DNA from: Enterobacterales bacterium
Lineage (GTDB): Bacteria > Pseudomonadota > Gammaproteobacteria > Enterobacterales > Enterobacteriaceae
Direction: 5' to 3'
NCBI GenBank assembly: GCA_015655145.1
Contig: JAATFO010000137.1
Location: 1 to 34,176 of the forward strand
Length of the DNA: 34,176 nucleotides
Shown here: one piece after another, positions 16,645-23,941 of the stretch
Position numbering within the stretch: the first letter of the stretch is position 1
How the letters are laid out: every line of letters starts with the position of its first letter
The notes under the pieces: generated by a model
What the model saw: only the letters and a program-made list of their open reading frames with translations
Database searches by the model: none
Told to the model about the DNA's origin: nothing
Position numbers and translations under genes: made by a program

Positions 16645-16716
16645 TTACAACATCAGTACAAAAGTGCCAACCCAGATTAACAGGAAAAAAGCGATTCCCA
16701 TCAACGCATATTTCAC
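16645..16716 (-). CDS. ypdK: Small membrane protein YpdK (23 residues)
   Basis: Read on the minus strand, GTG 16716 opens a 23-codon frame encoding MKYALMGIAFFLLIW followed by VGTFVLML, ending at TAA 16645. E. coli YpdK has the same length and the same pattern (MKYFFMGISF...WAGTFALMI), and its gene also faces alaC. A strong ribosome-binding site AGGGGAG lies 7 bases upstream of the GTG. The product is a single hydrophobic helix for the inner membrane; its function is not known. It is too short for ordinary gene finding and uses a non-ATG start, so it is easily missed. Confidence 0.9.
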   Translation of the reverse strand: MKYALMGIAFFLLIWVGTFVLML

Positions 16717-16812
16717 CAGGCAACTCCCCTGAGCGGTTACGACGGTGGCGATCCCAGGCCAGCGTAACGAGAACAGAACGAGAGAATGGCAGTATGTGCT
16801 TTCTCTCAGGCC

Positions 16813-16831
16813 GTTCTGAGCGACTCAGAAC
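16813..16831. promoter_or_regulatory. Perfect 8-bp dyad upstream of ypdK
   Basis: GTTCTGAG-CGA-CTCAGAAC is a perfect palindrome with a 3-base centre, about 100 bases upstream of the ypdK start and 70 bases after the efflux-adaptor stop. No T-run follows, so it looks more like a protein-binding site or an RNA hairpin at the 3' end of the efflux transcript than a terminator. Confidence 0.4.
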
Positions 16832-16901
16832 AGGATCGAGCGCTAATCTACGCGCAATTCCCGGCAAAATAAAGTGGCTTATTCTGTGATAACACGCAGA
16901 T

Positions 16902-17930
16902 TTATTCTACATTAATCTGCGGGACCACTGACATCCCCACACGTAAGCGATCTTGATCTGGCTGGTTCGGATCCAGCACGATCTTGACCGGCAGGCGCTG
17001 AGTCACTTTGGTATAATTACCCGTGGCATTATCGGCGGCAATCGCGGCAAAGGTGGCGCCGGTGGCCGGCGCCACGCTGTCGACATGACCGTAAAAGCGG
17101 CTACCCGGTAAGGCATCGACATTCAATGTTACCGTTTGCCCGCGATGGACGTGCGCCAGTTGTGTTTCGAGAAAATTGGCCACCACATAGGCCTGCTGCA
17201 ACGGCACAATAGCCAGTAAGCGTGTGCCGGCGGAGACATAGGCGCCCTGACGCGCCGTACGCTGGCCCACCATGCCATCCACTGGGGCGATAATTCGGGT
17301 ATAAGAGAGGTTGAGCGTGGCTTGATCGACCGCGGCTTGCGTCGCGGCGATATCGGCGTTCGCCTGACGTAAACTGGCGTCTAAAATACCGATCTCTTTT
17401 TCCTCAGCGAGGACCGCTGCTTGATTTTGTTGCACTTCTGCCGCGGCGGAACGCATTGTCGAACTGGCTTTCTCTTGTTCGTCAGCGGTCGCGGTGCCGG
17501 TTTGCAGTAAACGACGATAGCGCCCGGCATTTTGTCCGGCATAGCTCAATGTTGCCTGGCTGGCGGTTACCGTCGCTTTGGCCTGGGCAATCAATGCTTG
17601 CTGCTGCTCCCGTTGCGCTTCAATACTGGCCCGCTTGGCCTCACTGATTTGCCGGTTGGCCTGCGCGGTTTCCAGCGCCACCTGATAATCCCGATCATCC
17701 AGTGTCGCCAGCAAATCACCTGCTTTGACCGGCTGATTATCGGCAACATTCACTTGAATGATATAGCCCGATATTTTGGGCGCGACCAGCGTGTAATCGG
17801 CGGTAATATAGGCATCATTAGTGCGGTAGTTGGTTCGTGTCATTGTCAACCAAACCCAAAAAGCCATGGCTAACAGTGCTAACAACAGTAATGTCAGCAG
17901 CGCGGTACGTTTTGTTGGTGTGAAATCCAT
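16902..17930 (-). CDS. EmrA/HlyD-family membrane fusion protein
   Basis: A 342-residue periplasmic adaptor of a tripartite efflux pump. One N-terminal membrane anchor (ALLTLLLLALLAMAFWVWLTM, residues 9-29) is followed by a biotinyl-lipoyl-like hairpin half YTLVAPKISGYIIQVNVADNQ. A long coiled coil of Ala/Gln-rich heptads spans about residues 85-195, and then comes the second lipoyl half YTRIIAPVDGMVGQRTARQGAYVSAGTRLLAIVPL (cited by YTRIIAPVDGMVG). It starts 2 bases after the stop of the MFS transporter gene, so the two form an EmrB-EmrA type pair in reversed gene order. The outer-membrane channel would be TolC encoded elsewhere. Confidence 0.9.
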   Translation of the reverse strand: MDFTPTKRTALLTLLLLALLAMAFWVWLTMTRTNYRTNDAYITADYTLVAPKISGYIIQVNVADNQPVKAGDLLATLDDRDYQVALETAQANRQISEAKRASIEAQREQQQALIAQAKATVTASQATLSYAGQNAGRYRRLLQTGTATADEQEKASSTMRSAAAEVQQNQAAVLAEEKEIGILDASLRQANADIAATQAAVDQATLNLSYTRIIAPVDGMVGQRTARQGAYVSAGTRLLAIVPLQQAYVVANFLETQLAHVHRGQTVTLNVDALPGSRFYGHVDSVAPATGATFAAIAADNATGNYTKVTQRLPVKIVLDPNQPDQDRLRVGMSVVPQINVE

Positions 17931-17932
17931 AT

Positions 17933-19531
17933 TTATGATCCCGTTTTGTGCGCGTCAGGGGGCAATAAGGTTTGCGGTGGCCAGACGCGTTTCGGTAGCC
18001 AGGCAGTCAGCAACACCAACATCAGCGTAAAGCCTATCAACAACCAGTAGGTATCACTGAGGCTGAGTACCAGTGCCTGATGTTTTACCAGCGTGGAAAA
18101 ATGCGAAATATTCTCTGTCGAACTGATACTACCGTCAGGTTGTAATGGCATGGTGCTACTGGTGTTTGCCTGAATGTCGGCGGTCATTAGCCAGCTGCGG
18201 CTGGCCGCGCCATCCACCAGCACGTTAGAATGAAATTGTTCGCGATGATTAATAAACCACGTCACCAGCGTGCTAGCCGCGACGCTTGAGAATCCGCGAA
18301 CAGTATTGAACATCGCTGAAGCAAACGGGCCTTCCGCCGGCAGCACCACGCTGGTGGAGCTGGTCAGGATTGACAAAATCATCATCGGTTGCCCAAATGC
18401 CTGCATTATCTGAATCAACCAGAAATTTTCCCGTGCCCAGTCAGTCGTCAGTTGTGTTCCCATCAGACAGGACAGCGACAGCAATAGCGCGCCTGCGGTG
18501 AGCATCCAGCGACAATCAATCCAGCGAATATTGAGCAGGGCGGCGATCAACGGCGCGATAAGTAGCTGCGGTACACCGATGGTCAGTGCCAGCGGGGCAA
18601 ATTGCACGGTACGAAACCCCTCGACCTGAGAAAAATAGCTGGAAGGGAGAGAGGAGCCGGACAGCGCGACCAACAAAATACCCGCTAATGCCAATAAACC
18701 GTGCAGCAGATTTTTACGCACCAGCATCTGCAGTTTGAATAACGGCAGGGGATGGAACCACTCATTAATAAAGAACACGATTAACAATGCGATGGCAGCC
18801 AACAACATGGCACTGATCAGCGGGGAGTTAAGCCAGTCGAGACGTATCCCCTGATTAAGCACCAGCACCATCAATGCCATGCCAGTACAACCCGTCAACA
18901 TGCCGAACAGGTCAATTTGCTGAAAACGCGCCATGCGTAGCGGATCCTGGGGTAATCCCCAGCCAGTCAGCACTACTGCTATCAACATTGGCGGGATCAC
19001 TTGCCAGAAAATGAATTGCCAGCCGACAGCATCGGTCCAGAATGCAGCCAGTGAGGCGGCAAGGTTCGGACCAAAGGTCGCGGTGAGTGCATAGGCGCTC
19101 AGACCATATAGTTTGATACCCGGCGGTAAAAAACGCAGAGCAACGGTCATCAGTAATGGCGGCAATGTTCCGGCAAAAAGGCCCTGCACGGCACGAAGCG
19201 TGATAAACGCGATGATATTGGTGGTACAAGGCAGTAATATCCCCGTCACGGTAAAGCCGATGATGGCACCGAGCGTGAAGCGGCGTAATGAAAAGGTGAC
19301 AGCAAACCAGGGCGCAATCATCATGGCGGCGACTTGAGCCGCCTGGTAAACAGCAACAATCCAACTGGCCAGATCAACACTGATACCCAACGCCGCGCGG
19401 ATATCGGCTTGGGCGATATCGGTTACACGATCATTTAATCCGGAAGTCAGTGTGGCAATCAATACTCCGAGCAGACCACATGTCAGACGCCAGGTAAAAG
19501 GGTGAGATGCCGTCATAGTCTGGCCGTTCAT
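17933..19531 (-). CDS. DHA2/EmrB-type MFS drug efflux transporter
   Basis: A 532-residue inner-membrane transporter with about 14 hydrophobic segments, the DHA2 layout. Landmarks are DLASWIVAVYQAAQVAAMMIAPW in TM2, RAVQGLFAGTLPPLLMTVALRFLP (motif C region) and the late QIMQAFGQPMMILSIL segment. The usual glycine-rich loop between TM2 and TM3 is weak here (AVTFSLRRFTLG). ATG 19531 is chosen for family length; 19516 (MTASHPF) is possible, and the open frame to 19732 is a non-coding extension. A large periplasmic loop with an NHREQFHS segment precedes the last helix, as in EmrB relatives. A divergent IclR gene probably controls the operon. The substrate is unknown. Confidence 0.88.
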   Translation of the reverse strand: MNGQTMTASHPFTWRLTCGLLGVLIATLTSGLNDRVTDIAQADIRAALGISVDLASWIVAVYQAAQVAAMMIAPWFAVTFSLRRFTLGAIIGFTVTGILLPCTTNIIAFITLRAVQGLFAGTLPPLLMTVALRFLPPGIKLYGLSAYALTATFGPNLAASLAAFWTDAVGWQFIFWQVIPPMLIAVVLTGWGLPQDPLRMARFQQIDLFGMLTGCTGMALMVLVLNQGIRLDWLNSPLISAMLLAAIALLIVFFINEWFHPLPLFKLQMLVRKNLLHGLLALAGILLVALSGSSLPSSYFSQVEGFRTVQFAPLALTIGVPQLLIAPLIAALLNIRWIDCRWMLTAGALLLSLSCLMGTQLTTDWARENFWLIQIMQAFGQPMMILSILTSSTSVVLPAEGPFASAMFNTVRGFSSVAASTLVTWFINHREQFHSNVLVDGAASRSWLMTADIQANTSSTMPLQPDGSISSTENISHFSTLVKHQALVLSLSDTYWLLIGFTLMLVLLTAWLPKRVWPPQTLLPPDAHKTGS

Positions 19532-19651
19532 AGCAGGTAATCCATCAAGTCTGTCATTGTCCCCGCGGTACTCGCCGTTATCGGTACGCATTCCGGTAAC
19601 GTGGAACACTGGGTATATTCGATTCAGTGTATTGTTATGTGATACATCTGA

Positions 19652-19710
19652 CGACAATCTTATCTCGCGAATCGTTGTATTGCAATGCGGTACAGTCTGT
19701 GAAATTGTCG
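19652..19710. promoter_or_regulatory. Divergent MFS/iclR promoter region with spaced inverted repeat
   Basis: CGACAAT (19652-19658) and ATTGTCG (19704-19710) are perfect inverted heptamers about 52 bp apart centre to centre, close to five helical turns. An inner ATTGCAAT palindrome (about 19678-19685) lies between them. The arrangement would suit a tetrameric IclR repressor binding two sites, but this is inference from spacing only. Confidence 0.3.
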
Positions 19711-19752
19711 CAAAAAGAGCTAAAGTGAGCATTCCCAGGGAGGAGACAGAAC

Positions 19753-20532
19753 ATGATGTCTAAGAAGCAGCCCAACCGTGATGATGAAAAAACAGGCGGT
19801 ATTCAGGTTATTGCCCGCGCGGCGAATATTTTAAATGCCCTGGGTGAGCAGCCTGGCGGTATGAGCCTGGGAGAGATTGCTCAGGCGGTGAATTTACCCC
19901 GTTCGACAGTACAGCGGATTGTGGCGGCACTCGATTCAGCGCAAATGATCCGGGTTCAGGGGGCAGGCGGCGTACGGCTTGGGCCTGCTTTATTGCGCCT
20001 GATTTCCAGTGTGCATACCGATGTTGTAGCAATGGCGCGGCCGTTATTACAGGCCTTGAGCGATGCAACCGGCGAAACTGTGTCGCTGGCACGCGCCAGT
20101 GGCACGCAACTGGCCATCGTTTATTATGTGGTCGCTGATCGTGAATTACGCGTTGTGCCGCGCATGGGGCTCAATCTCCCGCTGTACAGTACCTCGGGCG
20201 GACGTGCATTGTTGGCGCTGGAAAGCGATGAAGATGTGCGGGAATGGGTTGGTGATGCTTATGCATCCATGACGGAAAATACAGTTAAAACTCTGGCAGA
20301 ACTGCTGAAAAATCTTACAGAAGTACGTAAAACGGGTATCTCTTATGATCGGGGTGAAACCCTTGAAGGGATCTCAACGATGGCGGTAGCCATTGATACG
20401 GTGTTGGGGCGTTTTTCCATTTCTCTGTTGGTGCCTGGCGCCCGATTCCGAAAACAGGGTGCTTTGTATCGCCGTGAAATCCTGAAATGCAAAGAGGCGA
20501 TGTCGCGGGAAATTGGCCAACGCGTTGCGTAA
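19753..20532 (+). CDS. IclR-family transcriptional regulator
   Basis: A 259-residue regulator. The winged helix-turn-helix covers about residues 18-75 (GIQVIARAANILNAL, then LGEIAQAVNLPRSTVQRIVAAL). The effector domain follows with TGETVSLARASGTQLAIVYYV, YSTSGGRALLAL and GISYDRGETLEGISTMAVAI, all standard IclR signatures. AGGGAGGAG lies 7 bases before ATG 19753. It is divergent from the EmrB/EmrA-like pair and followed after 18 bases by a universal stress protein gene, so it may be co-transcribed with that gene. Its effector cannot be inferred; IclR proteins often sense aromatic or small organic acids. Confidence 0.9.
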   Translation: MMSKKQPNRDDEKTGGIQVIARAANILNALGEQPGGMSLGEIAQAVNLPRSTVQRIVAALDSAQMIRVQGAGGVRLGPALLRLISSVHTDVVAMARPLLQALSDATGETVSLARASGTQLAIVYYVVADRELRVVPRMGLNLPLYSTSGGRALLALESDEDVREWVGDAYASMTENTVKTLAELLKNLTEVRKTGISYDRGETLEGISTMAVAIDTVLGRFSISLLVPGARFRKQGALYRREILKCKEAMSREIGQRVA

Positions 20533-20550
20533 GTGAAAGGAACAAATAAT

Positions 20551-21003
20551 ATGAAAACATTGTTAGTGGCGATCGATAACTCGGATGTATCACGTAAAGT
20601 GGTATCGCTGGCGATGGAGCAGGCACTGGCGTTAAATGCTCAGGTGGTGGTGGTGTGCTGCGTGGACCCCAGTTATGTGACGGCAACCGAACCGCTGGAA
20701 ATTAACGCCGGGGAAGATCCCAGTGATTTTGGCGCGGCGCAGGATGAGCAAAATACTGCCGAGATGGTGGTACGGCATGCGCTGGCTGATCTGCAGCGAG
20801 TTGGCATTAATGCGCGCGGATGTGTGATTGGCGGCGAATCGGCGGACACTATTGTGGCGCAGTCAGCGGCTGTTCAGGCATCGATGATTATTATGGGGCG
20901 CAGGCACTTATCGCCGTTTAATCGATTGCTTAAAGGTTCGGTCAGTGCTGCAGTGATTGAACGAGCCCACTGTCCGGTATTGGTGGATGTCCGGGTGGAT
21001 TAA
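20551..21003 (+). CDS. Universal stress protein, UspA family
   Basis: A 150-residue UspA-fold protein. The N-terminal MKTLLVAIDNSDVSRKVVSLAMEQA contains the conserved Asp, and the C-terminal MGRRHLSPFNRLLKGSVSAAVIERAHCPVLV is the ATP-binding type signature G-x2-G-x9-G-S/T. The second glycine of that motif is replaced (GRRH in place of G-x-x-G), so nucleotide binding is uncertain. ATG 20551 follows GAAAGGAAC. It lies directly behind the iclR gene and could be part of the stress response to the substrate of the efflux pump (inference). Confidence 0.9.
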   Translation: MKTLLVAIDNSDVSRKVVSLAMEQALALNAQVVVVCCVDPSYVTATEPLEINAGEDPSDFGAAQDEQNTAEMVVRHALADLQRVGINARGCVIGGESADTIVAQSAAVQASMIIMGRRHLSPFNRLLKGSVSAAVIERAHCPVLVDVRVD

Positions 21004-21130
21004 TGACCTTGCCTGGCGCGATGAAAGCAGGGTTTCGCCCGGTGTTTTTACCAACAGACACGATTTCCTCTTTTAATCGTGAACGTGCAGGTCTCACTGT
21101 TTCATGGTCGGGCGAGTGAAAAAAATAAAA

Positions 21131-21856
21131 ATGTACCGATGGCTGTTGGTACTGTTAATGGTGCCAATACTGCTGGTCGGCAGCGTCTGTTATGTGAAAT
21201 ACCGGGCACCACAACACCCGGCACCGACCGCGATACCGGATGCGCAAAGTCAACTGGCCGCCATGCCGGTATATGGCACGATTAAGCAACAGGATCCCCA
21301 GCTTTACCAGCGGCTGAACGAGGCACTGCTGGCGCAGGTTGCTGCTGGGGTGCCATTGCCCCAGGCCATTGGTCAGTTACGCGGCATGCTGGTGAAATTA
21401 CTTAACCAGCGTATTGGGCGTGCCAGTGATGATGCTATCAATCATTATATGATGTTATCGGTGAAAGAGATGCAAAGCTTGCGGGCGATAGATCCATTGC
21501 TCTGTTTTAAATTTCTCTTTCCGCAGGTAGACGGTGGGGTGAACATCGCCGCTGTGTTACCCGCTGAGCTGCAACAGGATGATTTAGTGCAAACAGACGC
21601 GCTGCTCAAGGCCAGTACCGGGCCGGAACATGCGGTGGACCTTGCTGGTGCGCGTACCAGCTTGCAGGGTATAGTCCTTCGTCTTTATCACCAGTGGGGC
21701 CGCGATTTGCAATGGCTAAATGTACCCGCAGACGCCAACATTGATCGCGGTAAAGTGTGCGACATGACAATCGACCTTTATCGTGAGGTTCTGATGCTTC
21801 CTCCTGCGCAAGCCGCCAATGTTTTACGGATGATGCTGAGTGCCAACGCCGGATAA
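21131..21856 (+). CDS. Unrecognised membrane-anchored periplasmic protein
   Basis: A 241-residue protein I cannot assign. MYRWLLVLLMVPILLVGSVCYV is a clear N-terminal membrane anchor or uncleaved signal, with a positive residue in front. The rest is soluble and mostly helical, with two cysteines (in PLLCFKF and GKVCDMT) that could form a periplasmic disulfide. No family motif is recognised. ATG 21131 is preferred because the anchor starts there; an in-frame ATG at 21104 would add a basic leader MVGRVKKIK. The neighbour downstream is a small lipoprotein gene in the same direction but 220 bases away, so they are probably separate units. Confidence 0.65.
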   Translation: MYRWLLVLLMVPILLVGSVCYVKYRAPQHPAPTAIPDAQSQLAAMPVYGTIKQQDPQLYQRLNEALLAQVAAGVPLPQAIGQLRGMLVKLLNQRIGRASDDAINHYMMLSVKEMQSLRAIDPLLCFKFLFPQVDGGVNIAAVLPAELQQDDLVQTDALLKASTGPEHAVDLAGARTSLQGIVLRLYHQWGRDLQWLNVPADANIDRGKVCDMTIDLYREVLMLPPAQAANVLRMMLSANAG

Positions 21857-22079
21857 CAGAAAAACCGGTACTGCGTATCTACTATGGCATCATTATTTAG
21901 GGTTTTTAAGCATGATGCAGTGCCGATAGCGTGATATCTGTACCTGTTTGATGGCACGAACCGTTAATCTGGAACGATTCAATCGGTAAAGCAAGAGGGC
22001 ATGTATTGTTTTACAGGTATATCCGATTGTTCATCGCAGAGCGCTTGCTATTATGCTGGACCAGAATGAGGAACTCATA

Positions 22080-22361
22080 ATGAAAATAATGTCTACTGGC
22101 GCCCTGGCGCTCTTTTTGCTGGCAGGTTGTACTTCCGGCAACCCCGGTGGATTTGAGCGTATTGATGAAGATCCGGCATCAAATACGGTGCAATACCGCT
22201 TCAACCCGGGAACGGTGGATAAAACCGCAATGGCGATCGATGTAGCGCATTATTGCAGCCAGAAGGGGTTTGATCGTGTAGAACCATTGCCGGCACAAAA
22301 TAGCCATATTCCTGGACTGAAAAAAGCCTGGTACCAGTGTAATTACGCGATTAAAAGTTAG
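22080..22361 (+). CDS. Small lipoprotein of unknown function
   Basis: A 93-residue lipoprotein. The signal MKIMSTGALALFLLAGC has a perfect lipobox LAGC (Cys17), followed by TSGNPGG, so retention signals for the inner membrane (Asp at +2) are absent and outer-membrane sorting is expected. The mature part has two cysteines (HYCSQKG and WYQCNY), probably a disulfide. GAGGAA lies 8 bases before ATG 22080. The stop codon TAG is formed by the first bases of the palindromic element at 22360-22504. No homologous family is recognised. Confidence 0.75.
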   Translation: MKIMSTGALALFLLAGCTSGNPGGFERIDEDPASNTVQYRFNPGTVDKTAMAIDVAHYCSQKGFDRVEPLPAQNSHIPGLKKAWYQCNYAIKS

Positions 22362-22504
22362 AGCCTGGCCGAGTAGGTATTATTGTCGCCGTCAATATGG
22401 GCACGGACAGCGCGGAGAAACTGGCGCGTACACGGAGTGCGTGAGGATTTCGCGCGGCCCTGGGCCAAAGTGGCAAGTAAAATTTGCCTACTGGGCCAGG
22501 CTCT
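22360..22504. repeat. 145-bp palindromic element (MITE/ERIC-like)
   Basis: The ends are 20-base inverted repeats that match at 18 positions: left AGAGCCTGGCCGAGTAGGTA (22360-22379), right the complement of 22485-22504. The interior contains GC-rich partly self-complementary segments (GCGCGG near 22413 and 22452). There is no coding capacity. It resembles non-autonomous inverted-repeat elements scattered in enterobacterial genomes and would fold into a long RNA hairpin at the 3' end of the lipoprotein mRNA. It does not look like the known ERIC consensus. Confidence 0.7.
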
Positions 22505-22588
22505 TAGGTCTGCACGGTCAGGCTATTTTCCCCGCAACAAATACCCGAAATCGAAAAAAAGGGTCATGTATTCAATATGTAGATCAAG

Positions 22589-23286
22589 TCATTGTAGATA
22601 ATGTCTACGCTCGATGAATGTACCGATTATGTTGTCATGCATTTCCACTGATTTTGAGTACCCAAGAGTTTTGCGATTCAGTCGTTTTAACCGGTTGCGA
22701 AGATTCAGGTTTTCGCGCTTAATCCGCTGCGTGTAAAGCTTGCCTGTTATGTGTTTTTTATTCGGCAACATCTCATAAGCATTGAAGTTATCTGTACACC
22801 AGAAACCTACGCTGAAACCTGAAAGCAATCCCCGTAATTTGCGCAACGTCTTTTTGTTCCGACGCCCAAAAGCATGAGCAATGATTCGTTTGAGGCGAGG
22901 TTCCCACGCATACCACAACCAGCGTTGCTGCTTTTTGTTGCCAACAAACGACCACATTTCATCAACCTCGCAGATAAGATGAATCTGGAGATTGTCCAGC
23001 GGACGTGTGGTTACACATCGCGGCGCGAGTTTTTTAAGGTGCGCACAACAGCATTTATGCTGATATGTAACGCCCGGGCAGTATCACGAATACCGGTATT
23101 GTGCATTGCAAGGTCAACAATTTGTTCTTTCATGCCGGGCTGGCAGGCGCGATATGCATAGTCGAGCTGGAAAGTACGGCAGCATGACTGACAACGATAG
23201 CGTTGGTACCCGGCATTACCCAGACCATGCTTTTTAACGGCGTCGGTACATTCACAAAAAGGACATTTCACGTCAACCTGAGCCAT
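22589..23286 (-). CDS. insB: IS1 transposase InsAB' (made by -1 frameshift at 23029-23035)
   Basis: The second frame, open from the slippery site down to 22589, continues with the InsB catalytic domain: CEVDEMWSFVGNKKQQRWLWYA (first Asp of the DDE triad in EVDEMW), FWCTDNFNAYEML (second Asp) and YTQRIKRENLNLRNRLKRLNRKTLGYSKSVEMHDNIIG (final Glu in SVEMHD, with the conserved YTQRIxRxNLNLR). Frame arithmetic shows it is offset from insA as required for -1 slippage. No internal stop is seen, so the transposase is probably active. The open frame starting at 22957 is only the shadow of this fusion product. Confidence 0.88.
23011..23286 (-). CDS. insA: IS1 InsA, zinc-finger DNA-binding protein
   Basis: A 91-residue protein from ATG 23286, exactly the length of IS1 InsA. 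It carries the N-terminal zinc finger (CPFCECTD, then RYRCQSC) and the helix-turn-helix GIRDTARALHISINAVVRTLKNS. On its own InsA binds the IS ends and represses transposition. Near its end the frame crosses AAAAAAC (complement of 23029-23035), the IS1 slippery heptamer at which a fraction of ribosomes move to the -1 frame. A GTG start at 23295 is in frame but less likely. Confidence 0.92.
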   Translation of the reverse strand: MAQVDVKCPFCECTDAVKKHGLGNAGYQRYRCQSCCRTFQLDYAYRACQPGMKEQIVDLAMHNTGIRDTARALHISINAVVRTLKNSRRDV

Positions 23287-23436
23287 CAATTTCACGCCTG
23301 AAATCGCTCATTTTACAGTATTATCAACGACTTGGATACATGACCAAAAAAGATGTGTCGTCGCTGGCTGCTGTGCGCTATTTTTTTCAGACTGACTACG
23401 CTCATTATGGTTGGTGGGATCGGTTCTTTGTCAGGT

Positions 23437-23458
23437 AAAAGGCGGGGTAATGCCCGCC
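23437..23458 (-). terminator. Intrinsic terminator of the Gly/His-rich lipoprotein gene
   Basis: On the minus strand a perfect 6-bp GC stem GGCGGG/CCCGCC (23441-23446 with 23453-23458) with a 6-base loop is followed by TTTT. It lies about 70 bases after the stop at 23528. Confidence 0.75.
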
Positions 23459-23527
23459 GGGTATTTTCTTACTTGTTATTATCTTGCTGTGTACAGGCTT
23501 TGCCCTGATGCTGATATCGGCCTTTTG

Positions 23528-23722
23528 TTAACGGCCATGATTGCCACCATGATTACCACCGCGGTTTCCACCATGATAGCCGCCATGGTTTCCACCATGA
23601 TAGCCGCCGTGATCGCCACCACGGTAACCGCCGTGACCACCATGCCAGCCAGGTCCCATAATACAACCCGTTAGCGTTATCATGATTGCGATGACAGTAA
23701 CAACTTTCATTATCTTTTGCAT
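23528..23722 (-). CDS. Gly/His-rich mini-lipoprotein
   Basis: A 64-residue protein. The signal is MQKIMKVVTVIAIMITLTGC with lipobox LTGC (Cys20). The mature 44 residues are almost only Gly, His, Tyr and Asn in a repeated HGGYHGGN pattern (8-residue, 24-bp DNA repeat). GGAG lies 8 bases before ATG 23722. Related Gly/His-rich short lipoproteins are known in enterobacteria but lack an assigned role. The dense histidines suggest metal binding at the cell envelope (inference). It has its own intrinsic terminator and is flanked by IS1. Confidence 0.75.
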   Translation of the reverse strand: MQKIMKVVTVIAIMITLTGCIMGPGWHGGHGGYRGGDHGGYHGGNHGGYHGGNRGGNHGGNHGR

Positions 23723-23941
23723 GACGAAGCTCCATCCACTTCTTTAATGGCTCTGACTTTACGTCCTAATCATGAAGGAATAATGCAGATAGTGTAGAGT
23801 TATTTAGGAGAGTATTTAAAAATATTTATTCCCAAAGCGGAGTGGGAAAAAGAAATTAAAGAAAATCGTTGTTAACTTAATAAAGAAAAAGAGTAACAGG
23901 AATTATCCTAAATACAATAAAAATTGCCTGCGCGTTCTGTG

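Larger units (their letters stand above)
22562..23345 (-). mobile_element. IS1-family insertion sequence, apparently complete
   Basis: A 784-bp element bounded by imperfect inverted repeats that begin GGTCATGTAT on both ends (22562 onward, and the complement of 23345 backward, CATGTATCCAAGTCG). It encodes InsA and, by -1 frameshift, InsAB'. The flanks are A-rich: AAAAAAG ends at 22561 and AAAAAAG begins at 23346, a probable 7-bp target duplication, perhaps one base shortened from 8 in the A-tract. It lies between the palindromic element and the Gly/His-rich lipoprotein gene. Confidence 0.9.

Noticed and set aside
19532-19732. N-terminal extension of the MFS transporter
   Set aside because: The sequence is hydrophilic, unlike the family, and occupies the divergent promoter region with iclR.
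22589-22957. Separate insB gene starting at 22957
   Set aside because: IS1 transposase is produced as an InsA-InsB frameshift fusion; the slippery heptamer and frame offset are present here, so the internal ATG is not a natural start.
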